Positions 45,807 through 54,210 of a stretch of 64,000 nt of DNA are shown in pieces. The position numbers and the translations under genes are program-made. The notes under the pieces are model-generated. The model was not told the DNA's origin. It saw only the letters and a list, made by a program, of their open reading frames with translations, and did no database searches. Each line of letters begins with the position of its first letter. Within the stretch, counting starts at the first letter, position 1. Source of the stretch: Agreia sp. Leaf210 (GTDB lineage Bacteria; Actinomycetota; Actinomycetes; Actinomycetales; Microbacteriaceae); assembly GCF_001421485.1 (NCBI RefSeq), contig NZ_LMKK01000001.1, forward strand, positions 315,717 through 379,716, in the 5' to 3' direction.

Positions 45807-46700
45807 CTAGGTCGCCGACGCCTCCGAGGCGCCGAGCTGAACCGCCAGCTCCATAGACCGCAGGCGGGCCGGGGAGAAGTCGTAGGGCATGCTTCGGATG
45901 ATCTTCGCCGCGTTCTTCGCACGAGAGTCTCTCGTCGTGTCGGGCGCCGGATCGGCGTTCTCGGTCGGGTGCAGTTCGTCCCAGGCGTCGAAGAGAGCAT
46001 CGTCCTCCTCCGCCTGACCGGACTCCTCTATGACGCGCATCAGCTTGGTTTCGAACGCGTGCCGTTCGTTTGCAACCTCGGTCACCCGGGGGCTGTCGAC
46101 GGCGACCGTGTCGTCCAAGGTGTTCTCTGTGGCGTCGACGCGGTCGGACTCCGCTCGCAGCGCGGGGTCGAGGGCGAGGGCGAGAAAACGGCCGGCCTGC
46201 ACGGCGGCGCCGAGCGGACCGAAGATGCGCTCGGTGACCAGCAGGGTGTCGAGGTCGTCCTGACGCAGCGAGCCCTCGGGGGCGCCCTCGAGGCGGTTCG
46301 AAACGAGATCGTCGAGCAGCCCCAGACGACTACCGAGTGCACGCATTCGCTGCACCGAGGCGCGCTTGCGCTGCAGCTCCGCTTCCTGCTCGGCGAGGGC
46401 GTCCTCCAATCGGGCAAGGACGCCTGCGACCTCATCTTCGTCGTCGGCAAGGCTCGGAGCGGCGCTCTCGAAGGCGTCGCGGATGTCGTCGAGCGCGATG
46501 CCTGCGTCGGCCATGCGGCGGATCCAGAGCAGGCGGATGATCTCCTCGTAGCCATACCGACGTCGGCCGTCGCCGCCCCGCTCCCGCTCGGGCAACAGCC
46601 CGACCTGGTGGTAGTGGCGGATCGTCCGAGGAGTGACGCCGACGAACGCCGCGGCGTCGCCGATGAGGACCTGTCGGGGCGGAGTCGGGAACGGGTGCAT
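45807..46700 (-). CDS. MerR-family transcriptional regulator, long form
   Basis: 297 residues: N-terminal MerR helix-turn-helix (VTPRTIRHYHQVGLL, GRRRYGYEEIIRLLWI), a dimerisation coiled coil (residues about 85-135) and a C-terminal helical domain of the TipAS-like size but without a recognisable ligand motif. ATG at 46700 follows GAGAGG; an ATG ten codons upstream is possible. No target gene is adjacent: the next gene is recG in the same direction. Confidence 0.87.
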   Translation of the reverse strand: MHPFPTPPRQVLIGDAAAFVGVTPRTIRHYHQVGLLPERERGGDGRRRYGYEEIIRLLWIRRMADAGIALDDIRDAFESAAPSLADDEDEVAGVLARLEDALAEQEAELQRKRASVQRMRALGSRLGLLDDLVSNRLEGAPEGSLRQDDLDTLLVTERIFGPLGAAVQAGRFLALALDPALRAESDRVDATENTLDDTVAVDSPRVTEVANERHAFETKLMRVIEESGQAEEDDALFDAWDELHPTENADPAPDTTRDSRAKNAAKIIRSMPYDFSPARLRSMELAVQLGASEASAT

Positions 46701-46810
46701 GGGGGACCTCTCGGAGTGGGACGGGGACATGCTTCCAGCAGATCACATGACGCTACGGCAGGTGCAAGCTGGCGAGGCCCAGACATAGGGCTTTCTCTCC
46801 GGGCGTCGCG

Positions 46811-49021
46811 TCAGCTCTTGACGAGGAACTCCGCCTCGACCTCGCGCAGCCGCCTGTCGAGCGCCTGGCGCAGCGCCGGATGCGCCCCGAAGCCCGGGTC
46901 TTCATCGATGATGAGCGACGCCGCCATGCGCGCATCGGTGATGAGGTCGCCGTCGGTGGTCACCCGAAGCAGGCGCAGGCTGGACTTGCCGCCCGACTGG
47001 TTGCGGCCCAGCACGTTGCCCTCGCGGCGCAGCTCGAGGTCGACCTGGGCGAGCTCGAAGCCGTCGAGCGTCGAGGCGACGGCGTCGACCCTCTGCCGGG
47101 CCACGCTCTCGAGCTCGGCGTTCGTGACCAGCAGGCACAGGCCCGGCACCCCGCCGCGACCCACGCGACCCCGCAGCTGATGCAGTTGCGAGACGCCGAA
47201 GCGTTCGGCATCCATCACGACCATGGTGGAGGCGTTCGGCACGTCGACGCCGACCTCGATGACCGTGGTCGCCACGATGATGTCGAGCGACCCCTCGGCG
47301 AACGCGCGCATCACCACCTCTTTCTCGTCGCTCGGCATGCGGCCGTGCAGCGGGGCGACTCTGGCGCCCGCGAGCGCCGGGTTGGCCTTGACGAGCGCCG
47401 TGATGGCCTCGACGGATGCGACGGGCCGGACTGGCCCCGCGGCCTCGGCCGGTTCGTCGAGCGGCTCATCGCCCGCCGGGTCTTCACTGGCTGCCGCGTC
47501 GATGGCCGGACACACGACGAACGCCTGACGCCCGAGTGCGAGCTCTTCGGCCATGCGGGTCCAGATGCGGGAGCTCCACGTGGGCTTCTCGGCCAGCGGA
47601 ACGACGAACGTCTCGATGCCCTGTCGCCCGGCGGGGAGTTCGGCGATGGTCGACACATCGAGGTCGCCGAAGACCGTCATGGCCACGGTGCGAGGAATCG
47701 GCGTTGCTGTGAGCACCAGCACGTGCGGCGGGGTGGCCCCCTTGCGGCGCAGATCGTCGCGCTGATCGACGCCGAAGCGGTGCTGCTCATCGACGACGAC
47801 CAGGCCGAGGTCGTAGAACGTGACCTTGTCGCCGAGCAGCGCGTGCGTGCCCACGACGATGCGCGCCTGACCCGAGACCATGCGCAGCAGCGCCTTGCGC
47901 CGATCGGCGGTGGGCATCTGACCGGTGTGCAGCGTGGGAATGAGCTCTGCGGCGAGGTCGGGGCCGAGAGCACGCACGATGGAGCGCAGGTGCTGCGACG
48001 CCAGGACCTCGGTCGGCGCGAGCAGGGCCGACTGCCCGCCCGAGTCGGCGGTGGCCAGCATGGCCCTGAGCGCCACGATGGTCTTACCCGAGCCGACCTC
48101 GCCCTGCACCAGCCTGTTCATAGGCTCGTTGCGTGCCATGTCGTCGGCGATCTCGCGGCCCACCAGCTGCTGGTCGCCCGTGAGGGTGAAAGACAGCTGC
48201 TTGTCGAAGCGTTCGAGGAAGCCGCCCGGCTTCGGCACGCGGGGCACAGCCTCGTGCTGGTGGGCGAGACGGCGCTGCTCGAGCAGGGCCGCCTGAAGAA
48301 CGAAGGCCTCGTGAAAGCGCAGGGCGTCGCGCGCCCGCTGCCAGTCGGAGGTCTTGGTGGGCCGATGGACGAGCTCGAGCGCCTGCCGGTAAGAGAGGAG
48401 GCCGCGTTCGTCGGCGACGACGGCCGGAACGGGGTCGGGAACATCGCCGAGCCCGTCGAGGATGAGCGCCACCGTGCTGGCGATCTGCCAACTCGCGATG
48501 CTGCCACTCGCGGGGTAGATGGGAATGGGCTGCTCGAGCCACTTCGAGGTGGCGGCCGCACCGTCTTTGAGTTGGATGTCGTCGAACATCTCGTAGTCGG
48601 GGTGCGCGAGCTGCAGGGCGCCCCGATAGTCGGACACCTTGCCGGTGAAGATGCCGCGAGCGCCGACGGGCAACTGAGCCTCGCGCCACGCCTGATTGAA
48701 GAAGGTGAGCGTCAAGAAGCCCTGGCCGTCGGAGATGCTCACCTCGAGAATCGAGCCGTGGCGCGACTTCATCGTGCGCTTCTTGACGGTGCGCACCTCG
48801 GCCACGATCGTGACGTTCTCGCCGAGCGGCAACTGATCGAGCGCAGTGAGCTCTCCGCGCTTCACGTAACGGCGGGGGTAGTGGCTCAGCAGATCGCCGA
48901 CGGTGACGATGCCGAGCGTCTTGGCGAGTGGAGTAGCCGTCTTGCCGCCCAGGCTGCCGGAGGTGAGCTTGGCATCGAGGATGCTGCCGCCGTGCGGCGA
49001 GACAGTATCCGGCGCGGTCAT
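46811..49021 (-). CDS. recG: ATP-dependent DNA helicase RecG
   Basis: Branch-migration helicase that rescues stalled forks and processes Holliday junctions. 736 residues: N-terminal wedge/OB domain (residues 1-200), helicase motif I GEVGSGKTIVAL, the DExH box VVVDEQHRFGV, LTATPIPRT, and the C-terminal motif VI LRGRVGRGG. An acidic insertion with Asp/Glu/Pro (residues about 510-540) is extra relative to the core. TAGAAT six bases upstream of the ATG gives a leaderless start. Confidence 0.97.
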   Translation of the reverse strand: MTAPDTVSPHGGSILDAKLTSGSLGGKTATPLAKTLGIVTVGDLLSHYPRRYVKRGELTALDQLPLGENVTIVAEVRTVKKRTMKSRHGSILEVSISDGQGFLTLTFFNQAWREAQLPVGARGIFTGKVSDYRGALQLAHPDYEMFDDIQLKDGAAATSKWLEQPIPIYPASGSIASWQIASTVALILDGLGDVPDPVPAVVADERGLLSYRQALELVHRPTKTSDWQRARDALRFHEAFVLQAALLEQRRLAHQHEAVPRVPKPGGFLERFDKQLSFTLTGDQQLVGREIADDMARNEPMNRLVQGEVGSGKTIVALRAMLATADSGGQSALLAPTEVLASQHLRSIVRALGPDLAAELIPTLHTGQMPTADRRKALLRMVSGQARIVVGTHALLGDKVTFYDLGLVVVDEQHRFGVDQRDDLRRKGATPPHVLVLTATPIPRTVAMTVFGDLDVSTIAELPAGRQGIETFVVPLAEKPTWSSRIWTRMAEELALGRQAFVVCPAIDAAASEDPAGDEPLDEPAEAAGPVRPVASVEAITALVKANPALAGARVAPLHGRMPSDEKEVVMRAFAEGSLDIIVATTVIEVGVDVPNASTMVVMDAERFGVSQLHQLRGRVGRGGVPGLCLLVTNAELESVARQRVDAVASTLDGFELAQVDLELRREGNVLGRNQSGGKSSLRLLRVTTDGDLITDARMAASLIIDEDPGFGAHPALRQALDRRLREVEAEFLVKS

Positions 49022-49065
49022 ACGGCGATTCTAGGTGCGACCGCCGACACGGATAACATGCAGGC
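49022..49065. promoter_or_regulatory. Compact divergent leaderless promoters (recG / rsmD leader)
   Basis: Within 44 bases: minus-strand TAGAAT six bases from the recG ATG and plus-strand TAACAT (49054-49059) six bases from the ATG of the small ORF at 49066. Confidence 0.6.
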
Positions 49066-49113
49066 ATGATCCGTTCGTGCGTCTCCGCTCGCTGTCAGGG
49101 AGTGTTCGCATGA
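49066..49113 (+). CDS. Tiny leaderless ORF upstream of rsmD
   Basis: 15 codons reading MIRSCVSARCQGVFA, then TGA at 49111-49113, which overlaps the rsmD ATG (49110) as ATGA. The ATG is six bases after the -10 TAACAT, so it is probably the first codon of the mRNA. Its two Cys codons and stop-start overlap suggest a translational coupling or attenuation leader. Not recognised as a known protein. Confidence 0.5.
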   Translation: MIRSCVSARCQGVFA

Positions 49114-49679
49114 CCCGCATCATCGCCGGATACGCCGGATCGAGGCGCATCGCCGTTCCCCGCTCGGGCACCCGACCGACCAGCGACCGCGTGCGCGAGG
49201 CCGTGTTCTCCGCGCTCGAGGCCCGCGATGTGCTCCCCGGCTCGACAGTGCTCGACCTCTATGCCGGGTCAGGCGCGCTGGGGCTCGAGGCGGCCAGCCG
49301 CGGCGCCGCCACGGTCATTCTCGTGGAGAAGAACCCGGCAGCGGCCAAGGTCTGCCGCGAGAACGCTCGCCTTCTTCAGCAGGGAGCGCCGAAGCCGGCT
49401 CCCCGCATCGACGTGCAGGCGAGCTCGGTGTCGAGCTACCTCGGGGCTTCGTCCGACCGCGGCATCGTCGACATCGTCTTCATCGATCCGCCCTACGAGC
49501 TGGGCGACGACGAGCTCGCCCAAAATCTCGACGCCCTCGTCGGCCAGCTCTCCCCCGATGCGGTGGTGGTCGTCGAGCGCAGCGCACGCTCGCCGCAGCC
49601 GACGCTGCCCGAGGGCCTCGAACTCGACCGCCGCAAGGACTACGGCGAGACGACCCTGTGGTGGATCTCTCCCGTCTGA
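49110..49679 (+). CDS. rsmD: 16S rRNA (guanine(966)-N(2))-methyltransferase
   Basis: SAM-dependent methyltransferase acting on G966 of 16S rRNA. 189 residues: MTRIIAGYAGSRRIAVP start, SAM motif VLDLYAGSGALGLEA, and the N6/N2-MTase motif IDPPYEL. RBS-like CAGGGAG lies inside the preceding small ORF. The usual neighbour coaD is not adjacent here (it is at 34 kb). Confidence 0.95.
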   Translation: MTRIIAGYAGSRRIAVPRSGTRPTSDRVREAVFSALEARDVLPGSTVLDLYAGSGALGLEAASRGAATVILVEKNPAAAKVCRENARLLQQGAPKPAPRIDVQASSVSSYLGASSDRGIVDIVFIDPPYELGDDELAQNLDALVGQLSPDAVVVVERSARSPQPTLPEGLELDRRKDYGETTLWWISPV

Positions 49680-49683
49680 GTCA

Positions 49684-50784
49684 CTAGCCCGCCGCGCCGT
49701 CCCAGTCGGCGTAGGGGTCCCATCCGCCAGGGCGTTCGTAAGCCGCCCCTCCGACCGTCACGGCACGCGCGCCCCGCTGCCGAACCGTTCCGATGACCCG
49801 GAATCCCTCCGGGGCGCGGCCTGCGGGGAACGTCGCCAAGAGCGAATGGTCCTCTCCCCCGGTCAGCACGAAGTCCGCGGCGCGACGGCCGACGACAGGG
49901 TCGATCGCGACGAGCCCGGCCGCTTCGGCGTCGATCGCGTCGGCGTGCAACTCGATCGTCACCTCACTCGCGTCTGCGATGCGTGACGCGTCGAGCACCA
50001 GCCCGTCCGACACATCCAGCATCGCCGTGGCCCCGGCGTCGGATGCGGCGACACCCAGCCCGATCGGCGATCGAGGCGCGACCTGTTCGCGCACAAGCTC
50101 CGGATGCTCGTGGCGCACGACGCGCGCCCGTCGCGCGTCGGGCTCCCGCCCACCCTCGGCATCCGCGTCTGTGGAGCCGTCTCGATACAGGAGCCAGACA
50201 CCGGCGCCCGCGAGTCCGAGCGACCCGGCGATCGCGAGGTCGTCGCCGACCGCGGCGCCGGAGCGCACGACGGGGTCGCGGCCCTCGAGATCGCCGATCG
50301 CCGTCACGGTGATGGTCAGCGCCCCGGCCGTCGACAGGTCGCCGCCGACGACGCCGCACCCCGGGGCGAGGTCGGCGCACGCGTCGCGCATGCCGTCGGC
50401 GAACTGCTCGAGCACGGCGACGGGGGTGTCGGCTGGGGCGGCGAGGGCGACGAGCAGCGCGGTCGGGACGGCGCCCATGGCGGCAACGTCGGCGAGGTTC
50501 GACACGGCGGCCTTCCAGCCGAGCTCATAGGGCGTCGACCAGGCGAGCCTGAAGTCGGGGCCCTGCACCATCATGTCGGTGGTCAGAACGGTTCGCCCGT
50601 CGGGGGCGGCCACCACCGCCGCGTCATCTCCGGGCCCGAGAAGCTCGGCCCGGGTTCGAGGCAGGCGGCGCACGATGCGGCGCAGCGTCTCGCGCTCGCC
50701 GAGTGAGGTCACGGTCTCGCCGGGGGCGGAGACGGGCAGGGCGGAGGACGGCCGACCGTCGGGCTGCGCGGAGGTTTCTGTCAC
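49684..50784 (-). CDS. thiL: Thiamine-monophosphate kinase
   Basis: Phosphorylates TMP to the active cofactor TPP. 366 residues: LGPGDDAAVV and VLTTDMMVQGPDFRL metal sites, VSNLADVAAMGAVP, GGDLSTAGALTITVTAIG and the LDVSDGLVLDASRIA motif. An Asp/Glu/Arg-rich insertion (residues about 205-240) is unusual. GTG at 50784 is chosen because TACCGT lies six bases upstream (leaderless); the longer frame to 50835 would run into the neighbouring promoter. Confidence 0.94.
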   Translation of the reverse strand: MTETSAQPDGRPSSALPVSAPGETVTSLGERETLRRIVRRLPRTRAELLGPGDDAAVVAAPDGRTVLTTDMMVQGPDFRLAWSTPYELGWKAAVSNLADVAAMGAVPTALLVALAAPADTPVAVLEQFADGMRDACADLAPGCGVVGGDLSTAGALTITVTAIGDLEGRDPVVRSGAAVGDDLAIAGSLGLAGAGVWLLYRDGSTDADAEGGREPDARRARVVRHEHPELVREQVAPRSPIGLGVAASDAGATAMLDVSDGLVLDASRIADASEVTIELHADAIDAEAAGLVAIDPVVGRRAADFVLTGGEDHSLLATFPAGRAPEGFRVIGTVRQRGARAVTVGGAAYERPGGWDPYADWDGAAG

Positions 50785-50807
50785 CTGCAAACGGTAGCCT
50801 GTGGAGG
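50785..50807. promoter_or_regulatory. 23-bp divergent promoter with overlapping -10 boxes
   Basis: Minus-strand TACCGT (50796-50791) serves thiL and plus-strand TAGCCT (50795-50800) serves the DUF3515 gene; the two hexamers overlap by two bases. Each lies six or seven bases from its start codon. Confidence 0.55.
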
Positions 50808-51356
50808 ATGTCTCGACCACCTCTCGCGCGGCCAAATGCGGTCCGAACAGCCGCCCGCCGCACAGCCGCCTTTCTCGCGATGGGGTTCATCGTCGTCGGC
50901 CTCAGCGCCTGCGCCCAGACCGTCTCGCTCGAGCCTGCAGAATCAGCGGCCGACCCGGCGTGCGCCGACATCATCGTGAGCCTGCCCCTCGTGCTGCCGA
51001 GCGACGCCGAGAATCAAGACATCCGCCAGACCGATGCCCAGGCGACGGCGGCGTGGGGCTCGCCTGCGAGCATCCTGCTGCGCTGCGGAATACCGCCCCA
51101 GGGGCCGACGACACTGCCGTGCATCAACATCAATGGCATCGACTGGGTCGAAGACGACTCGAACAAGCCGAACTACCGCTTCGTCACCTATGGGCGGGTT
51201 CCCACGACCGAGGTGATCGTCAACTACGACGTGGTCTCGGGCACCTCCACCCTGGTCGACCTCGGTCCGTCCATCTCGAAGATCCCGCAGACCCACAAGT
51301 GCCTCGGGGCCGAAGACACACTCGACCTGCCTACCGACGCTCCGTCGGCCGGCTGA
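50808..51356 (+). CDS. DUF3515 family lipoprotein
   Basis: 182 residues. An N-terminal membrane segment ends at the lipobox-like GLSAC, so the protein is probably an exported lipoprotein. The rest matches DUF3515: DPACADIIVSLP, TAAWGSPASILLRCG and INGIDWVED. DUF3515 genes commonly lie next to thiL in actinobacteria, which agrees with this position. Function unknown. Confidence 0.88.
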   Translation: MSRPPLARPNAVRTAARRTAAFLAMGFIVVGLSACAQTVSLEPAESAADPACADIIVSLPLVLPSDAENQDIRQTDAQATAAWGSPASILLRCGIPPQGPTTLPCININGIDWVEDDSNKPNYRFVTYGRVPTTEVIVNYDVVSGTSTLVDLGPSISKIPQTHKCLGAEDTLDLPTDAPSAG

Positions 51357-51378
51357 CCTCCACAGACAAGAGCACCCC

Positions 51379-52356
51379 ATGACCGTGATCGACAACGCCA
51401 TCTACGTCGACGGGGTGCGCACCGACAACCCGGAGACCCTCGACGAGACGTTCGAGCTGCTCACCGAGCGTCGCGGCTTCGCGTGGATCGATCTCGACCG
51501 GCCGAGCCCCGAAGAGCTGCAGGCCGTCGCCGACGAGTTCGAGCTGCACCCTCTGGCCATCGAAGACGCCCTGGCCGGTCACCAGCGGGCGAAGCTGGAG
51601 CGCTATGGAGACACCCAATTCGTCGTGCTGCGACCCGCTTTCTACCGCGACGACATCGAGAAGGTGGAGTTCGGCGAGGTGCATCTGTTCGTCGGCAGCA
51701 CCTTCGTGGTGACGGTTCGCCGGGCCGCGCGGCCGGATCTCAACGTCGTTCGAGAACGTCTCGAGGCCGCGCCGGATCTGCTCGCGAGAGGTCCGCAAGC
51801 GGTGCTGTACGCCGTTCTCGACCGTGTCGTCGACGACTACGCGCCGGTGGCCCTCGGGCTCGAGAACGACATCGACGAGATCGAAGACGAACTCTTCGAA
51901 GGGGGCGCCACCGAGCTCTCCCGCCGCATCTACGAGCTCTCCCGCGAGGTCATGATGTTCCAGAGGGCCACCCATCCACTACTCGATGTCGTCGGCGAAC
52001 TCAAGCAACACGTCGGCGACCACGCGGTCGATATCGAGGTGGCGCGCGGCTTTCGCGACGTGCTCGATCACACGCACCGCATCGTCGACCGGATCGACGC
52101 CTATCGCGCACTGCTCGAAAACGCGCTCACCACACACCTCACCCTCGTGGGTCAAGACCAGAACGACCAGGTCAAGAAGATCTCGTCGTGGGCCGCCATC
52201 CTGTTCGCCCCGACCCTCGTCGGAACCATCTACGGCATGAACTTCGACAACATGCCCGAGCTGCACTGGACCTTCGGCTACCCGCTCGCCGTCGCGGCCA
52301 TGGTCGCCATGGGCGGAGTGCTCTACAGCGTGTTCCGACGCAAGGGATGGCTCTGA
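51379..52356 (+). CDS. corA: CorA-family magnesium/cobalt transporter
   Basis: 325 residues. Long cytoplasmic N-domain (FAWIDLDRPSPEELQ, HPLAIEDAL), long helix (residues about 170-260), then two C-terminal membrane helices separated by the selectivity motif YGMNF and MPEL. Acts as a homopentameric divalent-cation channel. It follows the DUF3515 gene by 22 bases and may share its transcript. Confidence 0.95.
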   Translation: MTVIDNAIYVDGVRTDNPETLDETFELLTERRGFAWIDLDRPSPEELQAVADEFELHPLAIEDALAGHQRAKLERYGDTQFVVLRPAFYRDDIEKVEFGEVHLFVGSTFVVTVRRAARPDLNVVRERLEAAPDLLARGPQAVLYAVLDRVVDDYAPVALGLENDIDEIEDELFEGGATELSRRIYELSREVMMFQRATHPLLDVVGELKQHVGDHAVDIEVARGFRDVLDHTHRIVDRIDAYRALLENALTTHLTLVGQDQNDQVKKISSWAAILFAPTLVGTIYGMNFDNMPELHWTFGYPLAVAAMVAMGGVLYSVFRRKGWL

Positions 52357-52387
52357 CAAGGGCCGGAGGGCACGGCGGGCTAGACGA

Positions 52388-52393
52388 TATAGT
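52388..52393 (+). promoter_or_regulatory. -10 element of the telA-glnX-glnH-pknG cluster
   Basis: TATAGT lies about 48 bases before the first ATG of the cluster. No clear -35 is visible at the expected distance. It would start a transcript distinct from corA. Confidence 0.45.
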
Positions 52394-52440
52394 GAAGCGA
52401 TTCCGTTGAACTCTGAAGGCTCCGCCCCCGTTGTGAGGAC

Positions 52441-53655
52441 ATGATGACCGACGCCGCTCCCCTGCAGGCCCCTTCCGACAGCGTTCTCACGCTGACCGCA
52501 CCCCAGCCCGTAGCTCCGGTCGCGGCCACCTCCGCGCCCGCGATGGCACCGAAGGTCGATCCCGCGGCGCTGCCCGGTCTCGATGCCAAGGTCGACACCT
52601 ATCTCGACACTCTGGTCAGCACCGACACGCGCTCTCCCGCCTTCGCCGCCAAGGCGAACGACGTGCGCACCATGGGCGACGTCGACATCCGCCAGGCGGC
52701 GGACTCGTCGAACAGGCTTCTCGCGACGCCGGTGAAGGCCCTCCAGTCGGGTGGCCTCTCCGAGAGCTCGAAGATCGGTTCCACGCTTCTCGAACTGCGC
52801 CGCACCGTCGAAGACCTCGACCCCAGCGAGCAGAGCATCGAGCGCAAGATCCTCGGCTTCATTCCTTTCGGCCGCAAGATCGCCGACTACTTCCGCAAGT
52901 ACGAGAGCGCGCAGTCTCACCTGAACGCCATCATCAAGGCGCTCTACGACGGCCAAGACGAACTGCGCAAAGACAACGCCGCGCTGAACCTCGAGAAGCA
53001 GCACCTCTGGGAGACGATGCAGCGGCTCAACGAGTACATCTACGTCGCCGAGCGCCTCGATGTGAAGCTCTCGGCCAAGATCGCCGAGTTCGACAGCACC
53101 GACCCCGACAAGGCGAAGGCGCTGCGCGAAGACGTGCTCTTCTACGTGCGCCAGAAACACCAGGATCTGCTGACCCAGCTCGCCGTGTCGATCCAGGGCT
53201 ACCTGGCCATCGACGTGATCATCAAGAACAACCTCGAGCTCATCAAGGGCGTCGACCGGGCGACCACCACCACCGTCTCGGCGCTCCGCACGGCCGTGAT
53301 CGTGGCGCAGGCCCTGGCCAACCAGAAGCTCGTGCTCGATCAGATCACCGCGTTGAACACCACCACCTCGAACATGATCGAGGCCACCTCGAAGATGCTG
53401 GCCGATCAGTCCGCGTCGATCCAGTCGCAAGCTGCATCGGCCACCGTGGGTCTGCCGCAGCTCCAGGCCGCCTTCGCCAACATCTACGCGACCATGGACT
53501 CGATCTCGGAGTTCAAGGTGCAGGCACTCGACAGCATGGCTCAGACCATCGGAGTTCTCGAGACCGAGACAGAGAAGGCCAAGCCCTACATCGAGCGCGC
53601 GCGCCGCAGCGAGACGACCGAGGTCGCGAGCACGCTCGACCTCGACAAGCGCTGA
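52441..53655 (+). CDS. TelA-family (toxic anion resistance) protein
   Basis: 404 residues. After a Pro/Ala-rich N-terminus the body is helical with TelA family patterns: LLELRRTVEDLDPSEQ, ILGFIPFGRKIADYFRKYESAQ, IKALYDGQDELRKDNAAL and GYLAIDVIIKNNLELIKGVDR. TelA proteins are linked to tellurite and envelope-stress loci and may organise membrane-associated complexes; no biochemical activity is established. RBS-like GAGGAC precedes ATG 52441/52444. First gene of the nine-gene cluster. Confidence 0.92.
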   Translation: MMTDAAPLQAPSDSVLTLTAPQPVAPVAATSAPAMAPKVDPAALPGLDAKVDTYLDTLVSTDTRSPAFAAKANDVRTMGDVDIRQAADSSNRLLATPVKALQSGGLSESSKIGSTLLELRRTVEDLDPSEQSIERKILGFIPFGRKIADYFRKYESAQSHLNAIIKALYDGQDELRKDNAALNLEKQHLWETMQRLNEYIYVAERLDVKLSAKIAEFDSTDPDKAKALREDVLFYVRQKHQDLLTQLAVSIQGYLAIDVIIKNNLELIKGVDRATTTTVSALRTAVIVAQALANQKLVLDQITALNTTTSNMIEATSKMLADQSASIQSQAASATVGLPQLQAAFANIYATMDSISEFKVQALDSMAQTIGVLETETEKAKPYIERARRSETTEVASTLDLDKR

Positions 53656-53680
53656 GTCGACGGGTCGAGCACGTCACGCA

Positions 53681-54199
53681 ATGGGCTTTTGGCAGAACCT
53701 CCGCGACTCGGTGACGGGGCGAACTGCTGAGCGCGAATACGAGTTCGAGCTGCCACCGGCTCCGACCAGCGCCGACATCCTGTCGTCGATCGCCGATGTG
53801 CAGGCAGACACGACCGGCAAGGTGCCGCCCATCGTCATCGCGCGCATCAACCGCATCGCGAACACCGTGGCCGTGATGGTTCCGCGGCTCGATCAGCTCG
53901 GCGGCGGCAGTGCGCAAGCGCACACCGTCGTCTCGACCGCCACAAGCTATCTGCCCGAGGCCGTCGGCGGCTACCTCCGGCTCCCCCGCGATTTCGCCGA
54001 CCGGCGGGCCGTCTACAAGGGCAAGACCTCGCTCATGCTCCTGTGCGACCAGCTCGACCTGCTGGGCGCGACGCTCGACAAGATCTCGGATGCCGTGTCT
54101 CGCGCCGACGCCGCCGCTCTCGTCGCGCACGGCCAGTTCCTCGCGGAGAAGTTCCAGCCCTCATCGAGCCTGACCCTCCCGTCCGAACCCCTGAGCTGA
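53681..54199 (+). CDS. Unknown helical protein paired with TelA
   Basis: 172 residues, N-terminus MGFWQNLRDSVTGRTAERE, then mainly helical with no membrane segment or known domain. In other genomes TelA genes are often paired with a short partner (XpaC-type); this protein holds the same place but I cannot identify it as XpaC. It begins 25 bases after the TelA gene and ends 11 bases before the AAA+ gene. Confidence 0.75.
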   Translation: MGFWQNLRDSVTGRTAEREYEFELPPAPTSADILSSIADVQADTTGKVPPIVIARINRIANTVAVMVPRLDQLGGGSAQAHTVVSTATSYLPEAVGGYLRLPRDFADRRAVYKGKTSLMLLCDQLDLLGATLDKISDAVSRADAAALVAHGQFLAEKFQPSSSLTLPSEPLS

Positions 54200-54210
54200 G
54201 CGAAGACACC

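Noticed and set aside
46880-49069. 729-codon plus-strand frame opposite recG
   Set aside because: Shadow of recG, which has all helicase motifs.
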